Assembly: GCF_043678055.1 (NCBI RefSeq)
Contig: NZ_JBHEQA010000002.1
Span: 62,001-126,000, forward strand
Direction of reading: 5' to 3'
Source of the DNA: Spongiimicrobium salis
GTDB taxonomy: Bacteria; Bacteroidota; Bacteroidia; Flavobacteriales; Flavobacteriaceae
Length of the DNA stretch: 64,000 nucleotides
Every line of letters starts with the position of its first letter. The stretch's first letter is position 1. The notes below the pieces were generated by a model. That model was not told the origin of the DNA, did no database searches, and worked only from the letters and a program-made list of their open reading frames with translations. This document shows positions 42,072-49,586 of this stretch, piece by piece. Both the position numbers and the translations under genes were made by a program.

Positions 42072-43019
42072 ATGCGGAATACATACAAGTTGACCATTTT
42101 GGTACTATTACTTGTAGGGATGGTATCTCCAGATGGGGTTTATGGTCAGGATAAAAAAGATTTGGAGGGGCGTTGGAATTTAACCATTGCCCAAGAAGGG
42201 AAAGAGCTTCCTTCCTGGTTGGAAGTAACCCATTCCGGGAGGAATACACTAGTAGGAAGATTTGTATATGCCTTTGGGAGCGCCAGGCCTATTGGCAATG
42301 TGGTGTATGAAAAAGGCGAATTTCGTTTTTCCATACCCCCGCAATGGGAACGAGGTGGGCGGAAAATGGATTTTAAAGGAAAGATCACGGCCAAGGGCCT
42401 TGCAGGAACCATGATTTATGCCGATGGAAAAACCTATTCTTGGACAGCGGTGCGCGCCCCAAAACTAAAACATACCAAAAGACCCGTATGGGGGAATCCC
42501 ATTACTTTATTTAATGGGAAAGACCTTAGTGGATGGAAAAGCACTGGAAAAAATCAATGGAAGGTCCAGAATGGGATATTAAAAAGTGCCGAATCGGGGA
42601 CCAACATTTATACCAAAGAAACCTTTAATGATTTTAAATTGCATGTAGAGTTTAAGTACTCCAAGAATGGAAATAGCGGCATTTATTTAAGAGGGCGGTA
42701 CGAAGTTCAAATTACCGATAACAAAGGCGAAGACCCTTCTTCTACCAAGTTTGGAGGAGTTTATGGTTTTTTATGCCCCAATGAAATGGTAGCCAAGGAA
42801 GCTGGTGAATGGCAATCGTATGATATTGTTTTGATCGGTAGACGTGTCACTGTTATTGCCAACGGGGTTCCTATTATTGTGGACCAGATCATTCCTGGAA
42901 TAACAGGGGGCGCTCTGGATAATGATGAAGCGGCTCCAGGGCCTATTTTGATCCAGGGGGATCATGAACCCATTGAATTGCGTAATATTGTGTTGACACC
43001 TGCCATAGGGGCAAAATAA
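42072..43019 (+). CDS. Secreted DUF1080 protein with an extra N-terminal beta domain
   Basis: The ATG at 42072 gives a 315-residue protein with a signal peptide ending GVYGQ; an ATG at 42051, four bases after the previous stop, would add seven residues. Residues about 30-125 form a small beta-barrel-like domain (LEGRWNLTIAQEGKELPSWL, LVGRFVYAFGSARPIGNV, AGTMIYADGKTYSW), not seen in the DUF1080 lipoprotein at 1155. Residues about 135-313 are DUF1080/PF06439 (LFNGKDLSGWKSTGKNQWKV, NDFKLHVEFKYSKNGNSGIY, PILIQGDHEPIELRNI). Some family members hydrolyse 3-keto disaccharides. A putative sugar role is inferred from the family only. Confidence 0.88.
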   Translation: MRNTYKLTILVLLLVGMVSPDGVYGQDKKDLEGRWNLTIAQEGKELPSWLEVTHSGRNTLVGRFVYAFGSARPIGNVVYEKGEFRFSIPPQWERGGRKMDFKGKITAKGLAGTMIYADGKTYSWTAVRAPKLKHTKRPVWGNPITLFNGKDLSGWKSTGKNQWKVQNGILKSAESGTNIYTKETFNDFKLHVEFKYSKNGNSGIYLRGRYEVQITDNKGEDPSSTKFGGVYGFLCPNEMVAKEAGEWQSYDIVLIGRRVTVIANGVPIIVDQIIPGITGGALDNDEAAPGPILIQGDHEPIELRNIVLTPAIGAK

Positions 43020-43037
43020 TAAGAGTGGGATATCGTA

Positions 43038-43652
43038 TTACTTTAACTTAATTTTTGGATCATCTATATAGGCAGAATCAATAGCTACTAGCCGATCTAG
43101 AAGGGCACCGAAAAGCTCAAAAAGTGCCAATAAGCGTTCTTTTTTCTTAATGACACCTGTAGATTGAAAATAGATTTGATCCACTTTTTTTGGGAATTTT
43201 GGACCTAACCAACCCGCATTGTTTCTAATCTCCAGATAGATATTAGGCTGTTTTATGATCATTTTTTTAAGCGGATTGTCCCGCAATAGAAATTTGATTT
43301 TTTGCTCGTTATTTCCCTTGATGATATAATGGTCGTCAAAATAAGCATCATTGATTTGAATATCCTGCATGCCGAAAAACTTACCTATGGAAGAAAAAAA
43401 GTTCTCCCGGTAAATTTTAAATCGAAGTTGGTCCTTATTGATAAAAGGAACTCGTATTCTGGTATAGGTGGTAGAGGTATTTCCGGTACTTTCTGTAAAG
43501 GTATCCAGTAAAATTTCCCATTCCCCATAGGCATATCGAAGACTATCCCTATCCCAAAAGCCACCTTCAATAAAGTCCCCGCCAATATCATTGGCGATCT
43601 GAGACCAGATTTCTTTTTTTGAAGGACCAAAAAGCCCTTTTAATATTCCCAT
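43038..43652 (-). CDS. Protein of unknown function
   Basis: The 204-residue protein has no signal peptide or membrane helix. It begins MGILKGLFGPSKKEIW and continues with a beta-rich core (DSLRYAYGEWEILLDTFTES, STTYTRIRVPFINKDQLRFK, FFGMQDIQINDAYFDDHYII), then an amphipathic end KKKERLLALFELFGALLDRL. I do not recognise a named family with confidence. Its amphipathic N-terminus may touch the membrane. It is divergent from dnaK across 242 bp, with a candidate minus-strand -7 box TAGATTTG at 43687-43694. Confidence 0.7.
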   Translation of the reverse strand: MGILKGLFGPSKKEIWSQIANDIGGDFIEGGFWDRDSLRYAYGEWEILLDTFTESTGNTSTTYTRIRVPFINKDQLRFKIYRENFFSSIGKFFGMQDIQINDAYFDDHYIIKGNNEQKIKFLLRDNPLKKMIIKQPNIYLEIRNNAGWLGPKFPKKVDQIYFQSTGVIKKKERLLALFELFGALLDRLVAIDSAYIDDPKIKLK

Positions 43653-43714
43653 AGCTAAGCTCTTGTTTGAAATGAACGCAAAATAACAAATCTAAATGGT
43701 TTTGAAGAATGCCC

Positions 43715-43815
43715 TGACATTCCCTTTTGTCATACTTTTGGGTGTTGATATGACCTTGTAGACGGGATTTGAGCGCGTATTTTCTTTCAATTTTAAGAAT
43801 TATGACATCATGTCA
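43715..43815. promoter_or_regulatory. Two TGACA/TGTCA inverted repeats upstream of dnaK
   Basis: TGACA-N8-TGTCA spans 43715-43732 and TGACAT-C-ATGTCA spans 43803-43815. Both are perfect, and a TACTTTTG -7-like box begins directly after the first (43733-43740). They could be operators for dnaK or for the divergent gene. No CIRCE element is seen. Confidence 0.35.
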
Positions 43816-43894
43816 GTTTTTTGGTATTGGCATATTGTTTGTCTTTCAGTTATCGTCTAGAACAAAAAATACAGCATTAATTTAAATAGATAAG

Positions 43895-45808
43895 ATGAGT
43901 AAAATTATAGGAATAGATTTAGGAACAACAAACTCTTGTGTGTCCGTAATGGAGGGTAATGAACCTGTTGTAATTCCAAATGCGGAAGGAAAACGTACCA
44001 CTCCATCTGTTATTGCCTTTGTAGAAGGTGGTGAGATAAAAGTTGGAGATCCTGCCAAAAGGCAGGCCGTGACCAACCCGCATAAAACTATTTATTCTAT
44101 AAAGCGTTTTATGGGGAACAAATTTTCGGAATCCAGTAAGGAAGCGGAAAGAGTTCCTTATAATGTGGTAAAAGGCGATAACAATACTCCAAGAGTAGAT
44201 ATAGATGGGCGTTTGTATACCCCACAGGAATTGTCTGCAATGATTCTTCAAAAAATGAAGAAAACGGCAGAAGATTATTTAGGGCAAGACGTTACCCGTG
44301 CGGTAATTACGGTACCTGCCTATTTTAACGATGCACAAAGGCAAGCGACAAAAGAAGCTGGAGAAATTGCAGGACTTACTGTTGAGCGTATTATCAACGA
44401 GCCTACTTCTGCTTCCTTGGCATATGGTATGGACAAGAAGGATACGGATCAAAAGATCGTTGTTTTTGACTTTGGAGGAGGAACCCATGATGTTTCTATC
44501 TTGGAATTAGGAGATGGTGTTTTTGAAGTATTGTCAACTGATGGGGATACGCACTTAGGTGGAGATGATGTTGATCAGAAAATTATAGATTGGTTGGCCG
44601 AAGAATTTAAGAAAGACGAAAGCATTGATCTTCGTGACGATGCCATGGCCTTACAGCGTTTACGCGAGGCTGCTGAGAAAGCTAAGATTGAATTGTCTTC
44701 TTCTGCCCAGACAGAAATCAACTTACCTTATGTTACTGCAACGGCAACAGGACCGAAGCACTTGGTGCGAACCTTATCTAGAGCTAAGTTTGAGCAGTTG
44801 ATCGAGGATTTGGTAAAACGTACCATTGAACCTTGTCAAACAGCTTTGAAATCAGCAGGTCTTTCTAAGAGTGATATCGATGAAATCATCCTGGTAGGTG
44901 GTTCTACAAGAATCCCTGCAGTACAGGAAGCCGTAGAAAAATTCTTTGGAAAGAAACCTTCCAAGGGAGTGAACCCAGATGAGGTAGTGGCCATTGGAGC
45001 GGCTATTCAAGGAGGTGTATTGACCGGAGATGTGAAAGATGTTCTATTATTGGATGTTACACCATTGTCCTTAGGAATTGAGACTATGGGGAACGTAATG
45101 ACCAAATTGATCGAGGCCAATACCACAATACCCACAAAGAAATCACAGGTCTTCTCTACTGCAGCAGATAATCAACCATCGGTTGAGATCCATGTACTTC
45201 AGGGAGAACGTCCTATGGCGGGAGACAATAAGACCATTGGTCGTTTCCATTTGGATGGCATTCCGCCAGCACAACGTGGAACACCTCAAATCGAAGTTAC
45301 TTTTGATATTGATGCAAATGGTATCATTAAAGTTTCTGCAACAGATAAGGCTACCAATAAATCCCAAGATATCCGTATCGAAGCGTCTTCTGGATTAACA
45401 GAAGAAGAAATCAAGAAGATGAAGGCGGAAGCGGAAGCTAATGCAGAATCGGATAAAAAAGCCAAAGAAACAGCAGATAAGTTGAATGAAGCAGATGGCA
45501 TGATTTTCCAGACCGAAAAACAATTGAAAGAGTTTGGGGATAAGTTGTCCGATGAGAAAAAGAAACCTATCGAAGAAGCTTTGGAAGAACTGAAGAAGGC
45601 TTATGAAACTAAAGATGTTGGAGTGATTACTCCCGCTTTAGAGAAAATCAATGAAGCTTGGAAGGTAGCTTCTGAAGAAATGTACAAAGCTCAGGCTGAA
45701 GCACAGCAGGCTCAAGGTGGAGCACCAAACCCAGAAGCGGCAGCCAATGATGCCGGCGCTACAGAAGGGGATAATGTGGAAGATGTAGATTTCGAAGAAG
45801 TGAAATAA
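43895..45808 (+). CDS. dnaK: Chaperone DnaK (Hsp70)
   Basis: The 637-residue Hsp70 binds unfolded peptides under ATP control and works with DnaJ, GrpE and ClpB. The N-terminal ATPase domain starts IIGIDLGTTNSCVSVMEG, with VVFDFGGGTHDVSIL and ILVGGSTRIPAV further on. The substrate-binding domain (LLLDVTPLSLGIETMG) and a helical lid follow, and the tail is rich in Ala/Gln/Gly, ending with the acidic DVDFEEVK. dnaJ and grpE are not adjacent. It has a strong terminator and is the sole gene in its transcript. Confidence 0.99.
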   Translation: MSKIIGIDLGTTNSCVSVMEGNEPVVIPNAEGKRTTPSVIAFVEGGEIKVGDPAKRQAVTNPHKTIYSIKRFMGNKFSESSKEAERVPYNVVKGDNNTPRVDIDGRLYTPQELSAMILQKMKKTAEDYLGQDVTRAVITVPAYFNDAQRQATKEAGEIAGLTVERIINEPTSASLAYGMDKKDTDQKIVVFDFGGGTHDVSILELGDGVFEVLSTDGDTHLGGDDVDQKIIDWLAEEFKKDESIDLRDDAMALQRLREAAEKAKIELSSSAQTEINLPYVTATATGPKHLVRTLSRAKFEQLIEDLVKRTIEPCQTALKSAGLSKSDIDEIILVGGSTRIPAVQEAVEKFFGKKPSKGVNPDEVVAIGAAIQGGVLTGDVKDVLLLDVTPLSLGIETMGNVMTKLIEANTTIPTKKSQVFSTAADNQPSVEIHVLQGERPMAGDNKTIGRFHLDGIPPAQRGTPQIEVTFDIDANGIIKVSATDKATNKSQDIRIEASSGLTEEEIKKMKAEAEANAESDKKAKETADKLNEADGMIFQTEKQLKEFGDKLSDEKKKPIEEALEELKKAYETKDVGVITPALEKINEAWKVASEEMYKAQAEAQQAQGGAPNPEAAANDAGATEGDNVEDVDFEEVK

Positions 45809-45835
45809 TATCGAATGATAATTATATCATAATAT

Positions 45836-45867
45836 AAAAAAAGGAGCGGTTTTACCGCTCCTTTTTA
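45836..45867 (+). terminator. dnaK terminator
   Basis: Stem GGAGCGG (45843-45849) pairs with CCGCTCC (45855-45861), loop TTTTA, flanked by an A run and ending in TTTTT. Confidence 0.9.
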
Positions 45868-45909
45868 TTTTTGCCATCAATTTTGTTTTTTAAATGTAGG
45901 AATATAAGG

Positions 45910-45917
45910 TAATTTTG
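45910..45917 (+). promoter_or_regulatory. -7 box placed 4 nt before the next start codon
   Basis: TAATTTTG matches TAnnTTTG and ends four bases before the ATG at 45922. If used, the transcript would start at or near the start codon, without a leader. Confidence 0.5.
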
Positions 45918-45921
45918 GATT

Positions 45922-46845
45922 ATGGAAAAAAACTACGATGTCAATTTTTTGTGGACTTTTGTACTGTTGTTGACCCATACAACCGTATTGTTTTCCCAAG
46001 AACTCAAGGTCTTCGGATTGGAAGATTTTGACCTCAGGGGCAAAGTGAAGACCTGTCTGGTAATTACGGACTATGGGAAAGAAGAATTTGATTTTAATGA
46101 AGAAGGCTTACTTACAAAATCTGTTACCCGATACAGCGACGCAGACTATGACATTACCTATTATAAGTATCAGCATGGATACTTATTGGAAAAACGCTTG
46201 GAAAGTTATAGGGATGGCATTTTTGACAAAAACACCTCTATTGCCAATAGCTACAGTTTAGATACCCTGCTTACGACCAAAATCACAGAAAAAATCATAT
46301 CCTATAACAATGAATTTCTGGACCAATACTACTATGTCTATGATGAACAGGATCGTCTTGTAAGCATCCAACGAAACAATAACGATGGTCTGGATGAAAC
46401 TAAAGTGACCTATAGCCACCTAAAAGGGGAAACTACGCAAACCTATAGCCTCAATGGAGTAATCTTAAAATCGATTCGTACGTCTGTCAAGAAAAAAGGG
46501 GGAGAAAAGCAGCGTACTGTACTTACTAAGGAGTTTTTAGAAGGAGAGCCCTTGAAAGCGCAAGAGCAATTGTTTGGAGGCAATAAAGAATTACTTATGG
46601 AAGTCACTTTTAGATATGACACAGAAAAAAAGCAATTTGCTCCGGAACAAACAAAAAGTTTTAGCTATACTGATCAAAATGTAATTTCTGAGGTTATTAT
46701 AAAAACGGGCAACACTACAGCTAAAAAGAAGTACATTCATCAATTTGATGATAGCCTTAGTACAAATTGGATAAAGCAGATCATTACGCCAGAAAATAGT
46801 TATGTAACCCGAAGGATTACCTATTACGAAGAAGAGGAAGAATAG
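45922..46845 (+). CDS. Secreted protein with YD/RHS-like strands, unknown function
   Basis: The 307-residue protein has an N-terminal hydrophobic segment (about residues 9-24, LWTFVLLLTHTTVLF) that looks like a signal peptide cut after FSQ. The mature part starts with LKVFGLEDFDLRGKVKTCLV and continues with repeated beta hairpins of the type FDFNEEGLLTKSVTRY and YYYVYDEQDRLVSIQR, resembling degenerate YD repeats of RHS-like proteins, and ends in an acidic tail (YYEEEEE). Small flavobacterial proteins of this type are common, but I cannot name a family. It has its own promoter and terminates near a convergent VOC gene. Confidence 0.75.
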   Translation: MEKNYDVNFLWTFVLLLTHTTVLFSQELKVFGLEDFDLRGKVKTCLVITDYGKEEFDFNEEGLLTKSVTRYSDADYDITYYKYQHGYLLEKRLESYRDGIFDKNTSIANSYSLDTLLTTKITEKIISYNNEFLDQYYYVYDEQDRLVSIQRNNNDGLDETKVTYSHLKGETTQTYSLNGVILKSIRTSVKKKGGEKQRTVLTKEFLEGEPLKAQEQLFGGNKELLMEVTFRYDTEKKQFAPEQTKSFSYTDQNVISEVIIKTGNTTAKKKYIHQFDDSLSTNWIKQIITPENSYVTRRITYYEEEEE

Positions 46846-46873
46846 GTGAAATGGGATTTTTTAAGGAAAAGTT

Positions 46874-47263
46874 TTATTTGGGTTCCAATAAATCCCAAGT
46901 ATTCCCATAGAGATCTTTAAATACGACGACCCTACCATAAACTTCTTCCCTGGGGCTTTCTAAAAATTCAACGCCCTCTTTCTGCATCTGTGTATAATCT
47001 CCCCAAAAATCATCGGTATATAAAAATAGAAATACACGACCGCCTGTTTGATTGCCAATGGCAGCTTTTTGCCTGGCATCGTTTGCTTTTGCCAATAGAA
47101 TTCCAGAGCCTTCCGAACCTTTAGGACGAATGACCACCCATCGTTTTCCATCGCCTAATGCAGTATCTTCATGGAGGATAAAGCCAAGTTTAGTGGTATA
47201 ATAAGCAATGGCTTTGTCATATTCATCCACTACCAAACTTAAAAGCGCAATACGTTGTTTCAT
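46874..47263 (-). CDS. VOC-family (glyoxalase/bleomycin-resistance-like) protein
   Basis: The 129-residue cytoplasmic protein has the two beta-alpha-beta-beta-beta repeats of the vicinal oxygen chelate fold: DEYDKAIAYYTTKLGFILHE at the start and VVFKDLYGNTWDLLEP at the end, with the metal-ligand glutamate position replaced by aspartate in TWDLLEP. The length is typical of stand-alone VOC domains. Its substrate is unknown; it could act on a small electrophile or bind without catalysis. It follows the alpha/beta hydrolase gene on the same strand, 26 bases apart, so they may form an operon. Confidence 0.88.
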   Translation of the reverse strand: MKQRIALLSLVVDEYDKAIAYYTTKLGFILHEDTALGDGKRWVVIRPKGSEGSGILLAKANDARQKAAIGNQTGGRVFLFLYTDDFWGDYTQMQKEGVEFLESPREEVYGRVVVFKDLYGNTWDLLEPK

Positions 47264-47289
47264 TCCATCAGATTTTTTACACCATATTT

Positions 47290-47928
47290 TTACTGTAGTA
47301 AGGTAGGTATTAGTTCTCTTTTTACTTCATGGGCTCCTTGGAATGTAATATGATGCACTTCGCCTTTAAATAGCGTATTGGTTTTTTTTACTTCAAGGGC
47401 ATAACGTTCTTTGGTGATATATGGATCCTTGTCGCCAACTACGGTAATGACTTTCGTATTGTTTTCTTCAAGGAAAAGGAAATCCTCAGGAACAAGTTCA
47501 TTGGGAATACTTCCTGAGTATAAAACAAGATGTGTACATCTAAATTTTTTCTTCGCAACCCAGCGAGCGGCTATGGATACCCCTTGGGAATACCCAAAGA
47601 TGACAAGTTTGCAATGTTCGGGTATGGCCTCGTTATTCCGGACGGCTTCTAGATATTCCAAAACATTATGTATTTCTGTTTCTGTATTTTCTTTGGTCAG
47701 CCAGCTGGCTCCAATATGGGTATAGGTGTCGTTGAGATAATATTTTGAAGGGGCCTGTGGAGCAATAAGATAATTCTCTTCTTGAGGAAGTTGATCAAAA
47801 TAGCGAAGAAAATACCGACTCAGATAACCTATCCCATGCAGAACGATCCATACATTTTTGGTGGTTGGAAGCAAGGTATTTCGTGTGGAGTACGAATTGG
47901 AGGTAGCGTAAGTGATCTGTTTTTCCAT
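47290..47928 (-). CDS. Alpha/beta hydrolase (carboxylesterase/phospholipase type)
   Basis: The 212-residue cytoplasmic hydrolase has the LYSO/phospholipase-carboxylesterase pattern: WIVLHGIGYLSRYFLRYFDQ (oxyanion region), the nucleophile elbow FGYSQGVSIA, the acid in VGDKDPYI, and the final histidine in GAHEVKRELIP. No signal peptide is present. Relatives hydrolyse esters of varied size; a MenH-like role cannot be argued from the motifs alone, although the men genes begin just across its divergent promoter. It is upstream of the VOC gene in a probable operon. Confidence 0.88.
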   Translation of the reverse strand: MEKQITYATSNSYSTRNTLLPTTKNVWIVLHGIGYLSRYFLRYFDQLPQEENYLIAPQAPSKYYLNDTYTHIGASWLTKENTETEIHNVLEYLEAVRNNEAIPEHCKLVIFGYSQGVSIAARWVAKKKFRCTHLVLYSGSIPNELVPEDFLFLEENNTKVITVVGDKDPYITKERYALEVKKTNTLFKGEVHHITFQGAHEVKRELIPTLLQ

Positions 47929-48009
47929 GAGCTAAAATATCTAAAATCAATTTCCAAAGTAATGACTTTTGTTGCACTTGGAATGCTTAATTTTACAAAA
48001 AATACTTCC

Positions 48010-48432
48010 ATGAACGATTTTAAAGAAAAAATCCTAAAAATATGTAATGATACCTGCAAAGGAACCTTAATGGAAACCTTGAATATAGAATATATTGATG
48101 TGGGTGAAAACTATTTAATAGGTAAAATGCCCGTAACGCCTAGAGTGCATCAACCTGATGGGGTATTGCATGGGGGGGCTATGGTCGCATTGGCAGAAAG
48201 TATTGGGAGTGCCGCATCCTATATTTTCCTAAATGCGCAAGAATCCTATATCAGAGGAATTGAAATTGCCGCAAACCATGTAAAGAGCATTCGGGAAGGA
48301 GAGGTGTTTGCTAAAGCAACGATTATCCATAAAGGGAGAACCACACAGTTGTGGGATATCAAGATAACGGACGCGGAAGAAAATTTGATCTCTGTATGTA
48401 AGCTTACTACCATTGCCTTGCCAAAAAAATAA
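48010..48432 (+). CDS. menI: Hotdog-fold thioesterase, probable 1,4-dihydroxy-2-naphthoyl-CoA hydrolase
   Basis: The ATG at 48010 gives a 140-residue protein; the reading frame is open further upstream but that part overlaps the divergent hydrolase gene. The sequence matches the PaaI/YdiI group: LNIEYIDVGENYLIGKMPVT, then HQPDGVLHGGAMVALAESIGS, with the catalytic glutamate in ALAES and the HGG helix. In E. coli, YdiI (MenI) hydrolyses dihydroxynaphthoyl-CoA in menaquinone synthesis. Its stop is one base from the menF ATG, so it is co-translated with a men gene. The MenI role is inferred from this motif pattern and position. Confidence 0.8.
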   Translation: MNDFKEKILKICNDTCKGTLMETLNIEYIDVGENYLIGKMPVTPRVHQPDGVLHGGAMVALAESIGSAASYIFLNAQESYIRGIEIAANHVKSIREGEVFAKATIIHKGRTTQLWDIKITDAEENLISVCKLTTIALPKK

Positions 48433-48433
48433 T

Positions 48434-49543
48434 ATGTTTCCCCAAGTATTACAAAAAGCAAGAGTACAGTTTGCCAAAGAATTACCTTTTGTATTGTACA
48501 GACAGCCGGGCGCCGACGAAGTTACCCTAATGGTACAACAAAATTCCGATGTTCATAATGTAGATACTTTTGATGAAACGGGCTTTGTTTTTGCCCCTTT
48601 TGATGATAAGCAACCGCCTATTCTATTGCATCCAGATGAAGTTTTTAAGGAAAAATACGAAAATAGAAAGACTAAGGAGTCCTCTAATAGTTATGGGCTA
48701 GAGGAAACGCTGCAAGCAAAAAGAAAGCACATGGACTTAGTGCAAAAGGCCGTTGCCCATATTGCAAAGGGCGATTTTAAAAAGGTGGTACTATCCAGAA
48801 AAATTGAAATTCCCTGTGACAAGTCGGCAATCGATTTATTTGAAGCTTTATTGCATCACTACCCGCAGGCCTTCTGTTATGTATGGTATCACCCAAAAAT
48901 TGGGTTGTGGTTAGGTGCTACACCCGAAGTCTTGACTCAAATTAAGAACCGACGCTTAACCACGATGTCTTTGGCGGGTACCAAGGAGTTTTCTGAAGGG
49001 AAAGTACCGCAGTGGGGAACAAAGGAATTGGAAGAACAGGCTTTGGTTACTTCCTATATTTCGGATGCTTTATGTAATGCGGTATCCCACTTAAAAGTTT
49101 CCGATACGGAATCGGTGCGTGCGGGGAATTTATGGCATTTACGAACCGCTATTTCTGGAACGGTAATAGGGAATGGCATTGCCCCTGTGATACATGCGTT
49201 ACACCCAACGCCGGCAATTTGTGGATTGCCCAAAAAGGATTCCAAACAATTCATTCTGGAAAATGAGGGATACCAAAGAGGGTATTATACTGGTTATTTG
49301 GGCGAACTCAATTTTAAGGAACGCAAGGATAGGTCGGTTTCTCGAAGAAATCAGGAACATAAAGCGTATGGTATGATCAGTAAAAACAGCCAACTTTTTG
49401 TGAATTTGCGCTGTATGCAATTGAAAAATGGAAAAGCTACAATCTATGTAGGAGGCGGAATTACCCAGGCTTCTATAGCGGAAAAAGAATGGGAGGAAAC
49501 CATTGCAAAAAGCAAGACCATGTTGAAGATTATTTTTAATTAA
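48434..49543 (+). CDS. menF: Isochorismate synthase
   Basis: The 369-residue chorismate-binding enzyme isomerises chorismate to isochorismate, the entry to menaquinone. The start ATG at 48434 lies one base after the thioesterase stop. Motifs of the chorismate_bind domain: KVVLSRKIEI (near the middle), LGATPEVL, MSLAGTKEF, LHPTPAICGLPK, and ENEGYQRGYYTGYLGEL with the catalytic glutamate, then LRCMQLKNGKATIYVGGGI. Isochorismate synthases used for siderophores have similar sequences, but menD follows 43 bases later, supporting the menaquinone role. Confidence 0.94.
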   Translation: MFPQVLQKARVQFAKELPFVLYRQPGADEVTLMVQQNSDVHNVDTFDETGFVFAPFDDKQPPILLHPDEVFKEKYENRKTKESSNSYGLEETLQAKRKHMDLVQKAVAHIAKGDFKKVVLSRKIEIPCDKSAIDLFEALLHHYPQAFCYVWYHPKIGLWLGATPEVLTQIKNRRLTTMSLAGTKEFSEGKVPQWGTKELEEQALVTSYISDALCNAVSHLKVSDTESVRAGNLWHLRTAISGTVIGNGIAPVIHALHPTPAICGLPKKDSKQFILENEGYQRGYYTGYLGELNFKERKDRSVSRRNQEHKAYGMISKNSQLFVNLRCMQLKNGKATIYVGGGITQASIAEKEWEETIAKSKTMLKIIFN

Positions 49544-49548
49544 GATAG

Positions 49549-49581
49549 TTTGGGTTTAGAAAGACTTGCGTTGTATTTTTG
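49549..49581 (+). promoter_or_regulatory. menD promoter, -7 box 5 nt before the start codon
   Basis: TTTG (49549-49552) and TATTTTTG (49574-49581) are 21 nt apart, an excellent match to the Bacteroidota promoter form. The menD ATG is at 49587, so the RNA would start at or within a few bases of the start codon. Confidence 0.65.
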
Positions 49582-49586
49582 TACCA

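Noticed and set aside
47290..47928. Alpha/beta hydrolase as MenH
   Set aside because: It is near the men genes, but its motifs fit the carboxylesterase/phospholipase type, and it is transcribed away from menF with a VOC gene.
47782..48009. Upstream extension of the menI-like frame by 76 codons
   Set aside because: It overlaps the oppositely transcribed hydrolase gene and its product lacks the hotdog pattern; the ATG at 48010 gives the normal family length.
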